Origin: Talaromyces rugulosus
Taxonomy: Eukaryota; Ascomycota; Eurotiomycetes; Eurotiales; Trichocomaceae
Assembly: GCF_013368755.1 (NCBI RefSeq)
Contig: NC_049562.1
Location: forward strand, 124,001 to 188,000
Direction of reading: 5' to 3'
Length of the DNA: 64,000 nucleotides
Positions 48,130 to 59,652 of the stretch are shown in pieces. Below the pieces are notes generated by a model. The model did not search any database. It saw only the letters and a list, made by a program, of their open reading frames with translations, and had not been told where the DNA came from. Every line of letters begins with the position of its first letter. Positions within the stretch are counted from its first letter, which is position 1. Both the position numbers and the translations under genes were made by a program.

Positions 48130-48880
48130 CTTCTAAAAAGTGGTCGTAGGTACTTCAACGCTAATAAAGATGATCTTGCTCGTGAAACTCTTGAGCTACA
48201 GCTTTGGCCTCACGTCGGAAGCAATTCAAGCAGCTCGCGATCGCTCATCATCTAATCAGGCTGCTTCTGCGGACAACGCCGATTGTTCGTTAAGACTCGC
48301 GGAGAAATCGAATTTCCAGGGATCGCAGACTTGATGTACCCGCATTTGAACAAAATAGTAGCCCAGGCTATTGAATGAACAGGCCACGGGGATACGTGAG
48401 AAGGTTCAAAGCGCCGGAAAATGGGATAACGACTATATGGACCGAAGGGCCCACGCTTTCTACATAAGACATATCTTTTTATATCTTATCATGGGATATC
48501 TAACCAGAGAGTAGGAGGCTGAACATCCGGCCACTTCCTTGTCTGTATCTCCTGAAAACCGTGCACCTCTGAAGTCGCGGTTCAACGATCCGAATCGCCC
48601 GGCAAATAGTGGATCACTACTAGCTGCACTACTGGGTGGTGGCCATATTCCTATCCCCGGGGTTGAGAAGATATTGACTGCTACAAGAGACCAGATCGGT
48701 ATCAATCATCTTGTAGGGGGTCGATCTTCCCAAACCCCACAAGTGATACCCTAGCTGGTGGCTATAGAAAACGGGGCGTCAAGAAAGTCACACAGCAAGA
48801 TATGTTGTATCTATTGATCTTCAACCTACCCATCCAGGAAAAGCTTCAAAGTCGGTTACGCAGATCGAGAACATCGTGAA
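48130..48880 (+). pseudogene. Relic of a fungal-specific small hypothetical protein
   Basis: Plus-strand fragments in order: KDDLARETLELQLWPHVGS, then after a stop RRLFVKTRGEIEFPGIADLM and YPHLNKIVAQAIE, several stops, then RFNDPNRPANSGSLLAALLG and GGHIPIPGVEKIL. After a frame change comes KRGVKKVTQQDMLYLLIFNLP. The pair 'FNDPN(R/H)PA(N/S)(S/N)GSL' and '(Q)D(M/V)LYL(L/M)I-x-NLP' belongs, to my recollection, to an uncharacterised small fungal protein family. Multiple stops and no start codon make it a relic; whether the first fragments belong to the same gene is uncertain. Confidence 0.45.
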
Positions 48881-49303
48881 ACAGAGTGATCCGTCTGGCG
48901 CTTCTTGGCGGAATTGAATGATCTCATTACATGCCATGTCTGCAATATGCTGAGATATCGGAACATACAAGGAGCCCGTGTATTGTTTTATATATTTTGT
49001 CCATTTGAAGCGTTATTTTGAGAATAGAAGCATTGCTATGGGCAGGTCCAAGGTTTAGTAGTCCGATCATTGTTTTAGCCCCTTAGATCAACATCGAAGA
49101 TAGTTTGGGTGTATGTGTACAAAAACCATATATTTTGTCAAGTTTCGGGATCTTGGCGCCTTTCCCTCTTCTCCTCAAGCCCGAATAGCAAGCAAAGCCC
49201 GGCATTTGACAGCTTGTCCTCGTACAATTCTAAACATAACAAATTTAAAATAAAATAAAATAAAAAACAAAACACCTTCTTTCACATGCTTTCTATATGT
49301 CCA

Positions 49304-49441
49304 TCACGAGGATCCTGCGGGTGGTGCTTGATAGGATGGCGGCGCGGTTTGATTTGGCTGAGTCACGACAGTAGGGCGCGGTCCCTGGTTCTTGTCTTTG
49401 CCCCCCTTAGAGGCAGAAAGTAGTCCAAATGCGAGACACAT
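49304..49441 (-). CDS. Small 45-aa proline-rich-tailed protein
   Basis: Minus strand, ATG 49441, stop TGA at 49304: MCLAFGLLSASKGGKDKN, then a Pro/Gln-rich tail with TAPPSYQAPPAGSS. A likely 5' UTR intron (49463-49570; donor gtaagt, acceptor ttccag) ends 21 bases before the ATG, which argues for a transcribed gene rather than chance. An N-terminal MC-x-hydrophobic block, a Lys/Gly linker and a PPxY-containing tail are recurrent in very short fungal proteins of unknown role. The N-terminal Cys could be lipidated. Easily missed by gene finders because of its length. Confidence 0.55.
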   Translation of the reverse strand: MCLAFGLLSASKGGKDKNQGPRPTVVTQPNQTAPPSYQAPPAGSS

Positions 49442-51320
49442 GATTGTTGCTTGGTTGATGAGCTGGAATTGAAAAGTATGCGGTTACGCAAAAGGCCAAG
49501 GAATTGAAGGTTTCGAGGAGTCTGCTTAAGTTAGTCTAGAAACAGTTCTTTCCTCGGTCAAAGAACTTACCCAGTAGTGTCAGTGGCAGACAAGGAATTA
49601 TTTGGCGAGTGGTTTTAGATAGAATCATTTATCGTAGACACCGCGCCCTTTTATCCTTGACTTAAGCCTACATGTAGAAGCGCAATATATTGTTTTTAAG
49701 GTTCCGCATTAGGATAACGACGCTACGCCAACGCAATGGGGCGGGGGGGCCAAGTGCAAAGCAGCAGAACTCCACAGTAACTAATCTGTGACAAGACATG
49801 ATCTACAGCATGAGAATTCGGTTGATCCGTAAGACTTCGTGGAAATATTTTTTTACTATTCACTACTCGGTACTCTAATTGTTCCATATATATTATTCTT
49901 TCGCCTCACGTAGAGAAGTCTTATAGCGTAGCCATCATACAGGGTCCAATTTGGCTTTACTATACTCCATACATATGTACTGAAGTGCTAATCCAATTAG
50001 TGTTGATATTGGCCATACGTGCGTGTTGAACAAAAGTAGGAGCCGTACAACGAAATATAGTAACGGAAAGACCACAGTTGCTAGGCGTTCAGATCCTATC
50101 AGGGAAATCTTCGACTTAAGGCGTTGCAAATTCGTAAATGCATTTATTTTAATGCTGTTAGTATCTCTAAGCAAAACTCACATATTTTCCATACAATAAA
50201 ATGCACGTTCTAAGCCGCATATATGTAGACTCTCCCTTAATCACGTCGTTGACTTTCACATCAAACTCTGCCTTTTCAAGTAAGTCGATTTCTGTCGTTT
50301 ACGAAAGCGCGTCCATCATTCCAGTGGTGGTAAAACATATTTTGGCGACAACTATCGACCTTCTCAATCCTTCCTTATCATCTTCCAGGTCTTTGGGGGG
50401 GGGTGGGGGGGGGGGTATAAATCCTATGTAAGGTCACACAACGTAGCAATCGTCAGCAACAAGTCTTGTGTGATCGCTAGATCTGACTAGTGTTGTAGAA
50501 CTTGTATACTATCAATGATAAAATGCAAATATCGCGGTAGCTGTCGGGGGCTAGGTTTGTGGTGGTCTCACGGCGTCTTTGACATTACTGATGTCTTCAG
50601 CAATACTCGGGTTAGTGATTCTAGCAAAGTGTTGTTCCACCCTTCAAGGACTGGACAGCTTTAACATATTTGAATTAATACGAATTTTATCTCTCTGTTT
50701 ATATTGATTAGAGGTGTATTTCTCATACTACGCCGTGTGTATCGCCTTCCAATCGAGAACGAGGGCTAGTCCGACGTATATTTCATTTTTATTTCTTTGT
50801 CTTTGAATTCAGTGGACAACATTTCCACTTTTTCTACGCCTTCTCGTGATGTTTCTATAGTTTCTTTTCAAAATGTTGGAAGAGGGCGGCCAGAACGACC
50901 CTCCAGCGAAAGTAGACAATTCCGAAGCATATACAACATAGAATGTGCATCGAAACATCTTAGCTTATCATCTTACCTATATATGTAAAGAGAGAAAGAA
51001 AGAAAGTGATGTGTAGTCGCAAACTGTTCTCAAAGTCAAATAATTCTAATTCTAAATCTAAACCGGTATGGTATGTTCATTTTATCAGGTCAAGTAAGAA
51101 AACCAATACCCAGCTTTCAGACTCAAAGCCATTGTCCTGACAGATCGCAATATCTAGATCGCAATATCTATACATGCAGTCTTAATTCATACAGATTTTA
51201 GATACTTAAGTGATATCCAGAAACTATATAGACTATATTTCTTCCATGGTCAACTAACACAAGCGAGTGCTTTGTAGCCAAAGTCATTTAGAACATTAGA
51301 ACATAGTTTATCAATTAAAC
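49442..51320. other. Gene-poor region, 1.9 kb
   Basis: The first 400 bases are the promoter and leader intron of the 45-aa gene. The rest is AT-rich. It contains a G tract at 50395-50415 and an agaaagaaagaaag run near 50992-51005. No gene is supported. Confidence 0.5.
50395..50415 (+). repeat. G tract with single T interruption
   Basis: Nine G, one T, then eleven G, directly followed by TATAAAT at 50416-50422. It could fold as a G-quadruplex, and it is also the kind of run where sequencing miscounts. No gene starts nearby that would make the TATA word meaningful. Confidence 0.7.
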
Positions 51321-52159
51321 TCAAGCACTAGCTCCTTTATTCCTATGATCTCGGCTTGTCCGTCGAACCATATAGCTTTCCACTTCATGCAAGCCTTTGC
51401 ACTCGTCTTCGAATCTCTGATCCACGTCTATACCAAGCTTCCGCTCTAAATCCAGCACCTCCCTACTCCACGCCTCGTTATCAATTTTAAACACCTCGAG
51501 ATCAACAAACCCCAGTTTGCTATACAGATAGTGCGCCTCTGCTGAGGCAACCAAGAAAGTAGGTCTTCCTTCAGCATCGCTTCTTTCTAGGACAGTTGAA
51601 AGCAATTTTGCACCAATTCCTTTGCGCTGGTGTACCGGGTCGACCATAATGTGTTTAACATCTTCAGGCGTTAATTACCATTAAGCCCAGTCCTCGAAGG
51701 GGGGCTTTCAATGAGTGAAAACTTACAAAAGTGTTCTTCTCCCCTAGCTGTACCCTGATAGCATGCCTCCATCTCGTCCTCCCGCTCATTGAATTTTTTC
51801 CATAAGTCTTTTAGGTGATCCTTTGGAGCGTATAATGATACCACTGACTGGCTCAGGTGGGCCTGGTTTAATTGTGCCAATGGCTGTTCAGGTTCTGGCT
51901 GTTTAGGCTCTGCTACTTTTGGTACTATTTGATAACGAATAAATCCCATAATTTGGCCGGTCGTCGTGTCGACGGCAACCAGAAAGATATTTTTATGATT
52001 CCGCAATGCTGATTCTGTTGACTTCGGAATTATATCCCTCGGGTGAGTGCAAAGGAAGCCAGCATAGAACACATGATATTTCTCGATGGCTTTGTAGTGA
52101 ACTTCAGCAATGGAAACGGCGTCCTCTAGAGTTGCTGGCCGAACATCGATAGGCCCCAT
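51321..52159 (-). CDS. GNAT-family N-acetyltransferase
   Basis: Exons 51727-52159 and 51321-51661 on the minus strand; 257 aa. The intron (65 bp) ends in cctgaag, which gives phase closure into HFYVKHIMVDP. The GNAT core is clear: IDVRPATLEDAVSIAEVHYK at the N-terminus, GFIRYQIV in beta4, then the acetyl-CoA loop MVDPVHQRKGIGAKLLS (Q/RxxGxG/A), FLVASAEAHYLYSKLGF and the closing strand. It transfers acetyl from acetyl-CoA to an amine; substrates of such fungal GNATs range from polyamines to toxins. A 50-residue insert with Pro/Glu-rich PKQPEPEQP sits between beta4 and the CoA loop, a common fungal feature. Probably cytosolic. Confidence 0.88.
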
Positions 52160-53284
52160 TTTTGCCGTTAATCTCGTCTTCTGGTATATTGGAGGAAGAA
52201 TTGGCAGCTTATCAAAGCAGTGTTGTTTGTAATGTTGTCCTCAACAAGCATATCTTGATGACCAATTCTTAAAATGTTGCCTGTTTGTGCGGCGACTGGC
52301 TCCACATTCATAACCTGACCAATAAGGTATCACATATTGATGTTTAAGAAACGTCTCTCGTTTCCATACAAGTCGTGACTACTTTGTGTTTTGAGACCAA
52401 TATGCGAAATCGTAAATTTCTAAAATTGAAACTGAAATTTGTATTGGAGGCCTTTCGCGTGTTAATATTGAACTACTACGTAATGAATTGATTGATTTGA
52501 GCGCAAGATCAATATATACAAACCCACACGCATTAGATGTGGCTGTATGACAATCGATGCCACACAAACGTCAATGTTGCACCAATTATCAATTGACAAT
52601 TACTGTATTAAAGGTACATGTGAAAATACACAGCTGTTAATTGATGTTCCTCTTTTGCGAGGAATACGCGGGGAAATAAGGTTATTGTCCGCGAACGGCG
52701 TCAGAAATAACATTCCCGCCATCTCCGTTGTGTACATTATTGGCCCACGGAGAGCTAGAAATGTCCGCCGCACTTATTATTATTCGCGGCGATCTTGTGC
52801 TGCGAATTAGGGGATACTTGGGATATCTTACAGCCATCCATTCACTCTTAACAATTTCAGCTGCAAGTGGAAAGACGAGTTTTTGGAGGATGAATTTGAT
52901 AATCGAATTGTTACTGTTTAAGGGGACATCAGGGGAGTATACGTGATGAAATATCATCTTCGAAACCAGGAACAACAACACACAAGCAGAAAGACAAAAA
53001 AAAACATGCAGTAAGTTCGGTAAAGCAGTTACAAAAATAAAGAAGCATAAATAAAGCACAGAGTATTGAAAACTTCACATAGGGCACATCAAATCTAAAT
53101 ACTTGCGGTATTGTCAGAATATATGTACTGGAAACATCAATTTGAATATTTAAATCTATGTTCTATAAACGTTCAGGGTTGTTCAACTGAAAAAATAGCT
53201 GGTCCCATTTCACAGTCTCTGTATTTATATGTAATGTGGAGCAAAAGTCATGGATCGGAGACATCATAAAAACGCGTTATATAT
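52160..53284. other. Intergenic, 1.1 kb
   Basis: Promoter of the GNAT gene on the left and 3' flank of the fusion gene on the right. Open frames at 52547-52810 (plus) and 52682-53059 (minus) overlap each other and look like chance. Confidence 0.5.
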
Positions 53285-55175
53285 TTAAAGAAAGCCTTGG
53301 ACAGCGCGTGATACACCCCCCAAGTTCTCAAAAAGATGCCAATGACCCGTTTGGGGCAAAACTTCAACCGTGCATCTAGGGATGGTGGACTTGTACTTCT
53401 CGCATAGCGCTGGGGGAGAAACTTTGTCCTCGTCACCGGTGATGATAAGAGTCTCAGCATCCACTTGGTTGATATCAAGTGTATTTGTGGCACCTGCAAG
53501 GGCAGTGCATGCCTTTGCATAGCCCTCTGGGTCCTGGCCCAATAAGGAAAGTCGAACTGCTGTCAACGCAACAGCGTTATTCTTTTTGGTATTGTCCGAG
53601 GTGCCGGCAGTAGTTACCGCGTCAACAACTGCAGACATGCCTTGTGATCGTACTGTCGCCGCGCGTGCGTACGAGCCTTGGCTGGCGGCAACTGGCAGAG
53701 GCGAAGGAGGAGGGCCAACTAGGATGAGTTTGCTGACTTTTCCCGGGTTTGCGAGAACAAAAGCTAGTGCGACGAGACAGCCCATGGAGTGTGCGACAAG
53801 CGTGATCCCTGATGACAGGTTGGCATGCTGAACAACGTCCTTTATATCCTCTGCAAACGACGAAATACTCAGAACGCTGAGCGGTGACGTAGGTGACAGC
53901 CCATGTCCTTCTAGGTCGAACAAATGAAGCGAATAAGTTTCTGCCAGTTTGTTCGCTGAGACTAGTGGCGTCCAGTAGTCCACTGTTCCACCAAGACCGT
54001 GAACAAAAACAATAGGGGGGCCGTCGTTGCGACCGAGGTGTTTGTAATTCAACAGTTTCCCACCAATATCCACTAGTCCGGTGCCATTGATCGATTTAGA
54101 CCAATTTGTCAGGTGAATGTGTGATTGTTTCTGTATCCTGTTTACGGTCGTATTGACCGCCGACTGAGATGCGATACGGTTTCGGAGTGTGCCCAAACCG
54201 GAGACTGAGACGGCGACTTCGTCTCCAGGCTTTAAGAAGACAGGTGGAGTTTTCCCAATACCAACACCGGCGGGCTATAAATAGAGTTAGCATTATTTCG
54301 AGGGATAAGAGCAAAGAAAAAGGCAATCTCACAGTTCCGGTGGCAATAACATCACCGGGCTGCAGCGTCTGGCCTTCGGAAATCGTCTTGATCAGCGTAG
54401 GGATCGAAAAAATCAAATCGTCCGTCGTCGCATCCTGGCGAAGTTCACCATTGACATGTGTTTTGACCTGCAGTTTCTTCGGTAAATACGACGCAGGAAC
54501 AGCGAGGGGGCCCTGTGGGCCAGTTAGCCTGTCTTGTCTTCAAAGCGGATATTACATGCCTTTCCGGGGACATACAATTGGGCAATATGTGTCCGGCGAC
54601 TTTCCGATGAAAAACTGCTTGTGGTCTCTCTGGCGCTCTCGCGCGGTCATGTCATTGACAATGGTGTATCCCCAGACATGATCCAGCGCATCCGCTTCGG
54701 TGATGCGATACCCCGGCTTTCCAATGATCACACCGATTTCACCCTCGTAGTCCGCTGTCTGGGTGAACTCTGCATGCGGGTAGATGTCCTCCCCCGTGGC
54801 GATGATTGAGGTTGCTCGTTTAGTGAAGATGACTGGACAAGAGGGCTGATCGACCTTGTCGGAGCTGTCATATCCCGACTGGTTGAACTCCTTTGCATGC
54901 TCGGAGTAGTTCTTCCCCACCGCCAGAATATCGCGACCGTCGATCGGGGGGAGGATTTTGACTTTCGATAGTGGCAGGGGTTCCTCGCCTCTAGAGGCAA
55001 CGATATTATGTTCGCCTGCTTCAATCACTTGGTAAAGCGTTGAGATCGGCGTGCCAGAGACGAATGACAGCGGGTGGATGGTGTCGCTGGCCTCGTCATA
55101 GTGGCCAATGCGCGACACCCCAGTGCTGACTGCATTACTGGCGAGAAAAGCAATATAATTAGTGAGGGAAGACAT
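53285..55175 (-). CDS. Fusion enzyme: fumarylacetoacetate-hydrolase (FAH) domain plus alpha/beta-hydrolase domain
   Basis: Exons on the minus strand: 54576-55175, 54333-54512, 53285-54274; 589 aa in one continuous frame. Residues about 1-285 are a complete FAH-fold domain: ILPPIDGRDILAVGKNYSEH, metal ligands in TADYEGEIGVIIGK (ExE), WGYTIVNDMTARERQ, and the closing GDVIATGTPAGVGIGKTPP and VSVSGLGTLRN. Residues about 310-589 are a complete alpha/beta hydrolase: VFVHGLGGTVDYW, nucleophile in LVAHSMGCLVAL, acid in ITGDEDKVSPP and His in TGHWHLFENL. FAH-fold enzymes hydrate, isomerise or decarboxylate 2-oxo/2-hydroxy-dienoates; the second half resembles C-C hydrolases and enol-lactonases. The union mirrors two successive steps after meta ring cleavage. 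The third exon spans the domain junction, so the fusion does not rest on a doubtful splice. Cytosolic. It diverges from a carboxylate transporter. Confidence 0.9.
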
Positions 55176-55725
55176 TTTGATATCTCTCCGTCTTTTTGTT
55201 TAGATAGCGATCTACGTCTGCACAGCGGGAAGTTTCACTGGCCACCCACTGCCCCCGGCGGCGCAACAGCAGTTATTATATAGTCTTGCAATGACGGTGC
55301 AACCGTCGAAAATATTTGGTTGGAAAGCCGGATAGTGGATAACAGTAGATGATCCCCGCGCTCCCCGTGGACCGCGATGTCCGCCATCTCCGTCTCCACT
55401 GTTCTTCTCGTGTTCCACGCCTCGACAGCGCCGCACGAGCTTAGGGCTTGGTGACACGCTAGGAAGACGGGATAATGATGGACATGGACATGCACCGACT
55501 TGTTGTACTAGACGTCTAGCTTATGGTTAGCATCCTAGCAGCATCGTTTCCGGCCCAAGTGGGACCCATTTTTGGTAAAGCAGAGCTGCACTGCAGATGG
55601 AATTCTCCTTTTTAAAACGATGAATACGTATAAGACGACCGAGGATCCCTTCAGCCCTCTGTTCCCTCCTCCGGTCTGAAAAGGTGTAGCTCCAACACTT
55701 GAAACTTGCAGGTGAACGTCCGGAT
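55176..55725. promoter_or_regulatory. Shared promoter of the FAH-hydrolase fusion and the GPR1/FUN34/YaaH transporter
   Basis: 550 bp between divergent starts. Its central part is GC-rich (55240-55450) with repeated CCG/CGG triplets, such as ccgcgctccccgtggaccgcg near 55354-55374. Those are possible half sites for the Zn2Cys6 regulator at 57.4 kb. The layout suggests co-expression of enzyme and transporter; no specific operator can be proven. Confidence 0.5.
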
Positions 55726-56633
55726 ATGCCAGACCAAATTGCCAAGATGGCGTCCAACGGGGACAGCTCCAAGATTGAAGACCTCGAAAAGCTCAGAACG
55801 GCCGGAGGGCACATTGACAGCAGAGGACAGCCGTCTCTGCCTATTGTCCACCGACGCCTAGCCAATCCCTCGCCACTAGGGCTTCTCTCTTTCGCAACGG
55901 GTACGTCTACTGATTTCTGGGCTCGGTGATGGTTGCGAGGATCGATAGTGACGATGATATTGGAGAGCAGGTATCTTCCTGATCTCCATCTTTGGGGTTC
56001 AGGCGCGAGGACTCACGACACCCAATCTCTTGATCAGTGTTTTGATCTTCTTCGGCGGCGTCTGCCAATTCATCGCAGGCATTGCGGAAATTGTTGCCGG
56101 AAACACGGTCAGTAACTCGGAAAACCTTGCAAAATATTGCTGATGACTTGACAATACAGTTCGGGGCCACTGTCTTCCCCTCTTATGGCGCGTTTAACCT
56201 CTCGTACGCCATGATCTATCTTCCTGGCTCTGGTATCATGGCCGCCTACACCGACAGCACAACAGGGGCCATCAGTCCGGAATTCAACCAGGCGCTCGCC
56301 ATGTACGTATGGGCGTGGTTCATCCTCACGGTAATCTTCACCATTGCGGCAATGCGCAGCTCTTGGATCCTGTTTCTCGACTTATTCTTCCTGGACATCA
56401 TGTTGATCCTGCTGGCGGCCGGGTTCATGGTGAACAGCCAGACAGTGCTTACTGCTGCGTACTCGTTTGGATTCATTGTCGCCTTCCTGAGCTGTAAGAT
56501 TGTCCCTTGTCATCTTTGTCAACAAACACAAGCTCACGAAATCCCGACAGATTGGGCAGGGTGTGCTGGCCTGTGGGCGGATGGCATTACCCCGATCGAC
56601 CTCCCGACATTCGCCATGTACAAGGAGGACTAA
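55726..56633 (+). CDS. GPR1/FUN34/YaaH-family acetate/carboxylate transporter
   Basis: Exons 55726-55900, 55971-56107, 56160-56493, 56551-56633; 242 aa. ATG 55726 (MPDQIAKMASNG); the second Met at 55747 is also possible. The family hallmark NPSPLGLLSFATG (NPAPLGL motif) precedes helix 1. Helices follow: IFLISIFGV, TPNLLISVLIFFGGVCQFIAG-IAEIV, AMIYLPGSGIMAAY, MYVWAWFILTVIFTIAAM, FLDLFFLDIMLILLAAGFMV and LTAAYSFGFIVAFLS, then YWAGCAGLWADGITPIDLP. Members sit in the plasma membrane and move acetate, succinate or other small carboxylates with protons. It shares a promoter with the FAH-hydrolase fusion, so it may import or export the short acids that enzyme handles. All introns close in phase. Confidence 0.9.
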
Positions 56634-57397
56634 GTTCGCAAACGGGCTGCTCTGGAGGGGTGAATATGAGTGTAGGTTCCAATAGAACGATATGGCTAGT
56701 AGTATCCGAGATGCAGCGCTAGCCACCATGCAAGGACATGGCAGAGTCTGGCGAGACCGAGTATTATATTACATATGTAGGTATTGTGATTTTCATAGAT
56801 GTAATGAACCCTAAGATAATGTAGCATCTTATTTAATAAATCGTGATATTAACACTGACGCACGAAAACACAATATTCACCAAAAGAAATTGGATTTTTT
56901 TAGCCAACACTAACCATATCATAATTTTATTACCGTATGATAATCACTTATGATGGAGCCACATAACTATACCCTAATTTTGGGATTTTCGACTTAAATA
57001 TGCTTATCATTACTAGTATTACTATATTGATTGGGGGCTCCCAAGGAATGTATACTCAGCAACGCCCCATGTTCCACACGCAAAATTCGATGCATAACCC
57101 TATACTCTCTCTTTCTCTCTCTTTCGCGCTCTCTCTCTTCAGTTTCTCCCAATTATGATCTGATCCCAAGATCCCAATAATAACACTAAAATCAATCTGA
57201 CCCCGCCGGACAAGCAAGGAGCGAGGCTCCACTGCGGCCCGTTTCCCACTAACCAACCTGGCCCGTTCTTTCCGTCCTCTCTCCATCTCCATCCATCCTC
57301 TGCATACAACATCCGGATGCCTTTCTCCCTTCCTGCAAAACGCCCTGCTTCAGACTTTCAGTCCCACGCTGCTCTGTAGCAGCTTGCACTACTCACA
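56634..57397. other. Intergenic with pyrimidine-rich core promoter
   Basis: About 760 bp. A CT tract at 57112-57140 (tctctcttt... ctctctct) and long pyrimidine stretches to 57330 lie before the regulator start, as in many fungal TATA-less promoters. No coding fragment was seen. Confidence 0.6.
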
Positions 57398-59634
57398 ATG
57401 CCGACCCCCAAACGGCGAATGCCCATCAGTTGCGAGCCGTGCCGTGGGAGGAAGATTCGCTGTCTCCGCGCCAAGGACTCGGCTGGCTGCTGCGAGACGT
57501 GCATTCGTCGCGGCATTCCCCCTTCGCAGTGCGTATTCCTGGGCTACCATCACCACTATCTTCAGCCTGCTGGCGAGCGCTCCAGCGACGACCCAAGCAA
57601 CGGCGAACTGCTCGCGCGAATTCGCGACCTCGAACACCTCGTCCGCGGCCAGGCTGCCAACTCTCCCAGCCCGCCCATCCCAAGTGTCCACAATGGCCTC
57701 ACGCCCAGTACGCAGGCCAGCAGCAGTCTAGGTCCCGGCAGTAACGGCTACAAGAGCGAGACCGAAGAGTCTGCGATGCCTGCGCAGCTAACCCCGCCTA
57801 TGTATGAGTCGTCACGCCCTCAGCATGCCTCCTACGGGACCCTGTCCATGTCGGACCGTGGCCATGTCCAGTTCAACCCGCATGGGTCGCAGTGGAGCTC
57901 TGTATTGAAGGACGACTCTACCACTGTGGCCTCGGTTGCCAATTTCGAGTACGACGATGACGAAAGTGCTGCTGATTTCCCATTCAACTTGGCTGCGTGC
58001 ACCAAGCCCGAGGACCTTCTCGCGGCGCTGCCGCCTGTGCGCCAGTGTGATGCATTGAAAAACGCATATTTTGACGTCTTTGCGCCGGTGAGCCCTAATT
58101 TTAACTATATATATAGAACCCACTGCGTATGTTGATATTCTGCTGCTTAGCTATTCCATATCCTCCACAACCCAACTTTCCACAAGGAATATATCTCTTT
58201 TCAAAAAGAGCCCGAATCAGCCCCGCTCTCTTGGCTAGCTCTTTTATACGTTATTCTCAGCATCTCAGTTACCGCGCTCGATGACAACGACCCCATTCTC
58301 CACGATCTCGGTCGCAAAAAGACTAGCGGCCAAAACGCTTCGGTGCTGATGCTTCGGTATAGAAATGCCGCCATGCAGTGCCTTTCCGCCGACCGGTATC
58401 TTTTCAGGCATAATATGTACACGATCCAGGCTCTAGTCTTGTTGATATATGGCATTAACCACACACACGGTAAAACTTGGGCGCTCCTCGGTGTTGCGTA
58501 CAATATCGCTACCGCGTTGGGGTGCCATATCGATCCTGCGCATTTCACCACCCTCAGTGCTATACAATGCGAAGAGCGTCGCCGCTGTTGGGCAGGTCTG
58601 ATGATGCTATACACAATTCAAAACATTAGCATGGGCAATTTTGAACAGCGGCATATCAAGGCCGACGTTCAACTTCCTGCCAATATCAACGATGAGGATC
58701 TCACAGACCTAGAAGTAAGCGACAACTCCCACAGCATCGCTTCAATATCTGTTGATGCGCCAACACAAATGTCTTATGTTCTTTTCAAATTTCGGCTGTA
58801 TCATTTGTGTTCAAAAGTTTGCAACCAGATATTTGGACCTACACACCCGACGTACTCAGCAGTCCTTCAGTGCGATGCTGAAATAGCTGCCGAACAAGAC
58901 TCTTGGACTGACCGATATCTCACCGAGTCGCAAACCGGAAATATATTGACATATCACCATGTTCATTTGAATATTCTCTACGGCTATTCTCATCAGATGT
59001 CTTTGCTGTTGCACCGGCCTGTGCTCTTGAACCGTTCATCCGCCGGATACACTGACGATGAGGTGAAACGTTCTCGGGTCCAGTGTCTCAAAAGCGCTCG
59101 TGGGTTGCTGGGATTGCAACAGATGTTCCATGAATCTGCCCAATTCCAGCCATATAGATGGTACAGTCTAGGCTTGGGTAGTTTCTACGCCTTCCATGCT
59201 GCTATCATTTTGGTCACCCTTCTCCCAGAGGTGAAGGACGAGGTCGAGTATGTAGAGAACCGACGACTTCTTGAAGTATCGCTTTCCATTTTCGAGCAGA
59301 CGAGAAATCGTAGTCGAATGTGCGCCAAAGCAGCCCCAATTCTACGGCATCTTCTGTAAGAAAATCCCCATGCCTCCGAAGGATAGAACAGAGAATGGGA
59401 ACTAATTGTCTATACAGTTTCCCGACCCCGCCGTTGTCATTCGGTAGCTCCTCTACTGAAAGTATACAGCCAAACGCACCACCCATGCCCGTCCCCGATT
59501 ATCCGACTCAAATGGAGGTCCTTATGACCCAGTTGCAGCCTCAACAATGGCTCAGCCAGCCATCAATGAGCTGGGATGGGTGGGACCTGCTTTTTACCGA
59601 TCGCGGTGCTCCCCAACCTGAAAACGTGACATGA
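57398..59634 (+). CDS. Zn2Cys6 transcription factor with Fungal_trans domain
   Basis: Exons 57398-58087, 58151-59355, 59418-59634; 703 aa, phases closing. ATG 57398 gives MPTPKRRMPISCEPCRGRKI. The cluster is C-x2-C-x6-C then a longer loop (LRAKDSAGC), C-x2-C and nine residues to the last Cys (IRRGIPPSQC), an extended variant of the binuclear zinc fold. A short leucine-rich coil LLARIRDLEHLVRG may dimerise it. A Ser/Pro-rich linker leads to the regulatory domain: LFHILHNPTFHKEYISFQ, LLIYGINHTHGKTWALLG, YNIATALGCHIDP, EERRRCWAGLMMLYTIQ and HMNILYG-like HLNILYGYSHQMSLLLHRP. The C-terminus is Pro/Gln-rich, a likely activation region. By position it is the local regulator of the transporter, FAH fusion and TauD-like genes (inference). 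Confidence 0.92.
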
Positions 59635-59652
59635 ATGGTGCTTTTCTAGCTT

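Noticed and set aside
50201..50431. 76-codon frame ending in a poly-Gly tract
   Set aside because: The poly-Gly is produced by the G tract; the rest is Ser/Ile-rich without motif.
52682..53059. 125-codon minus-strand hydrophobic frame
   Set aside because: AT-rich chance frame overlapping another frame on the plus strand; no motif.
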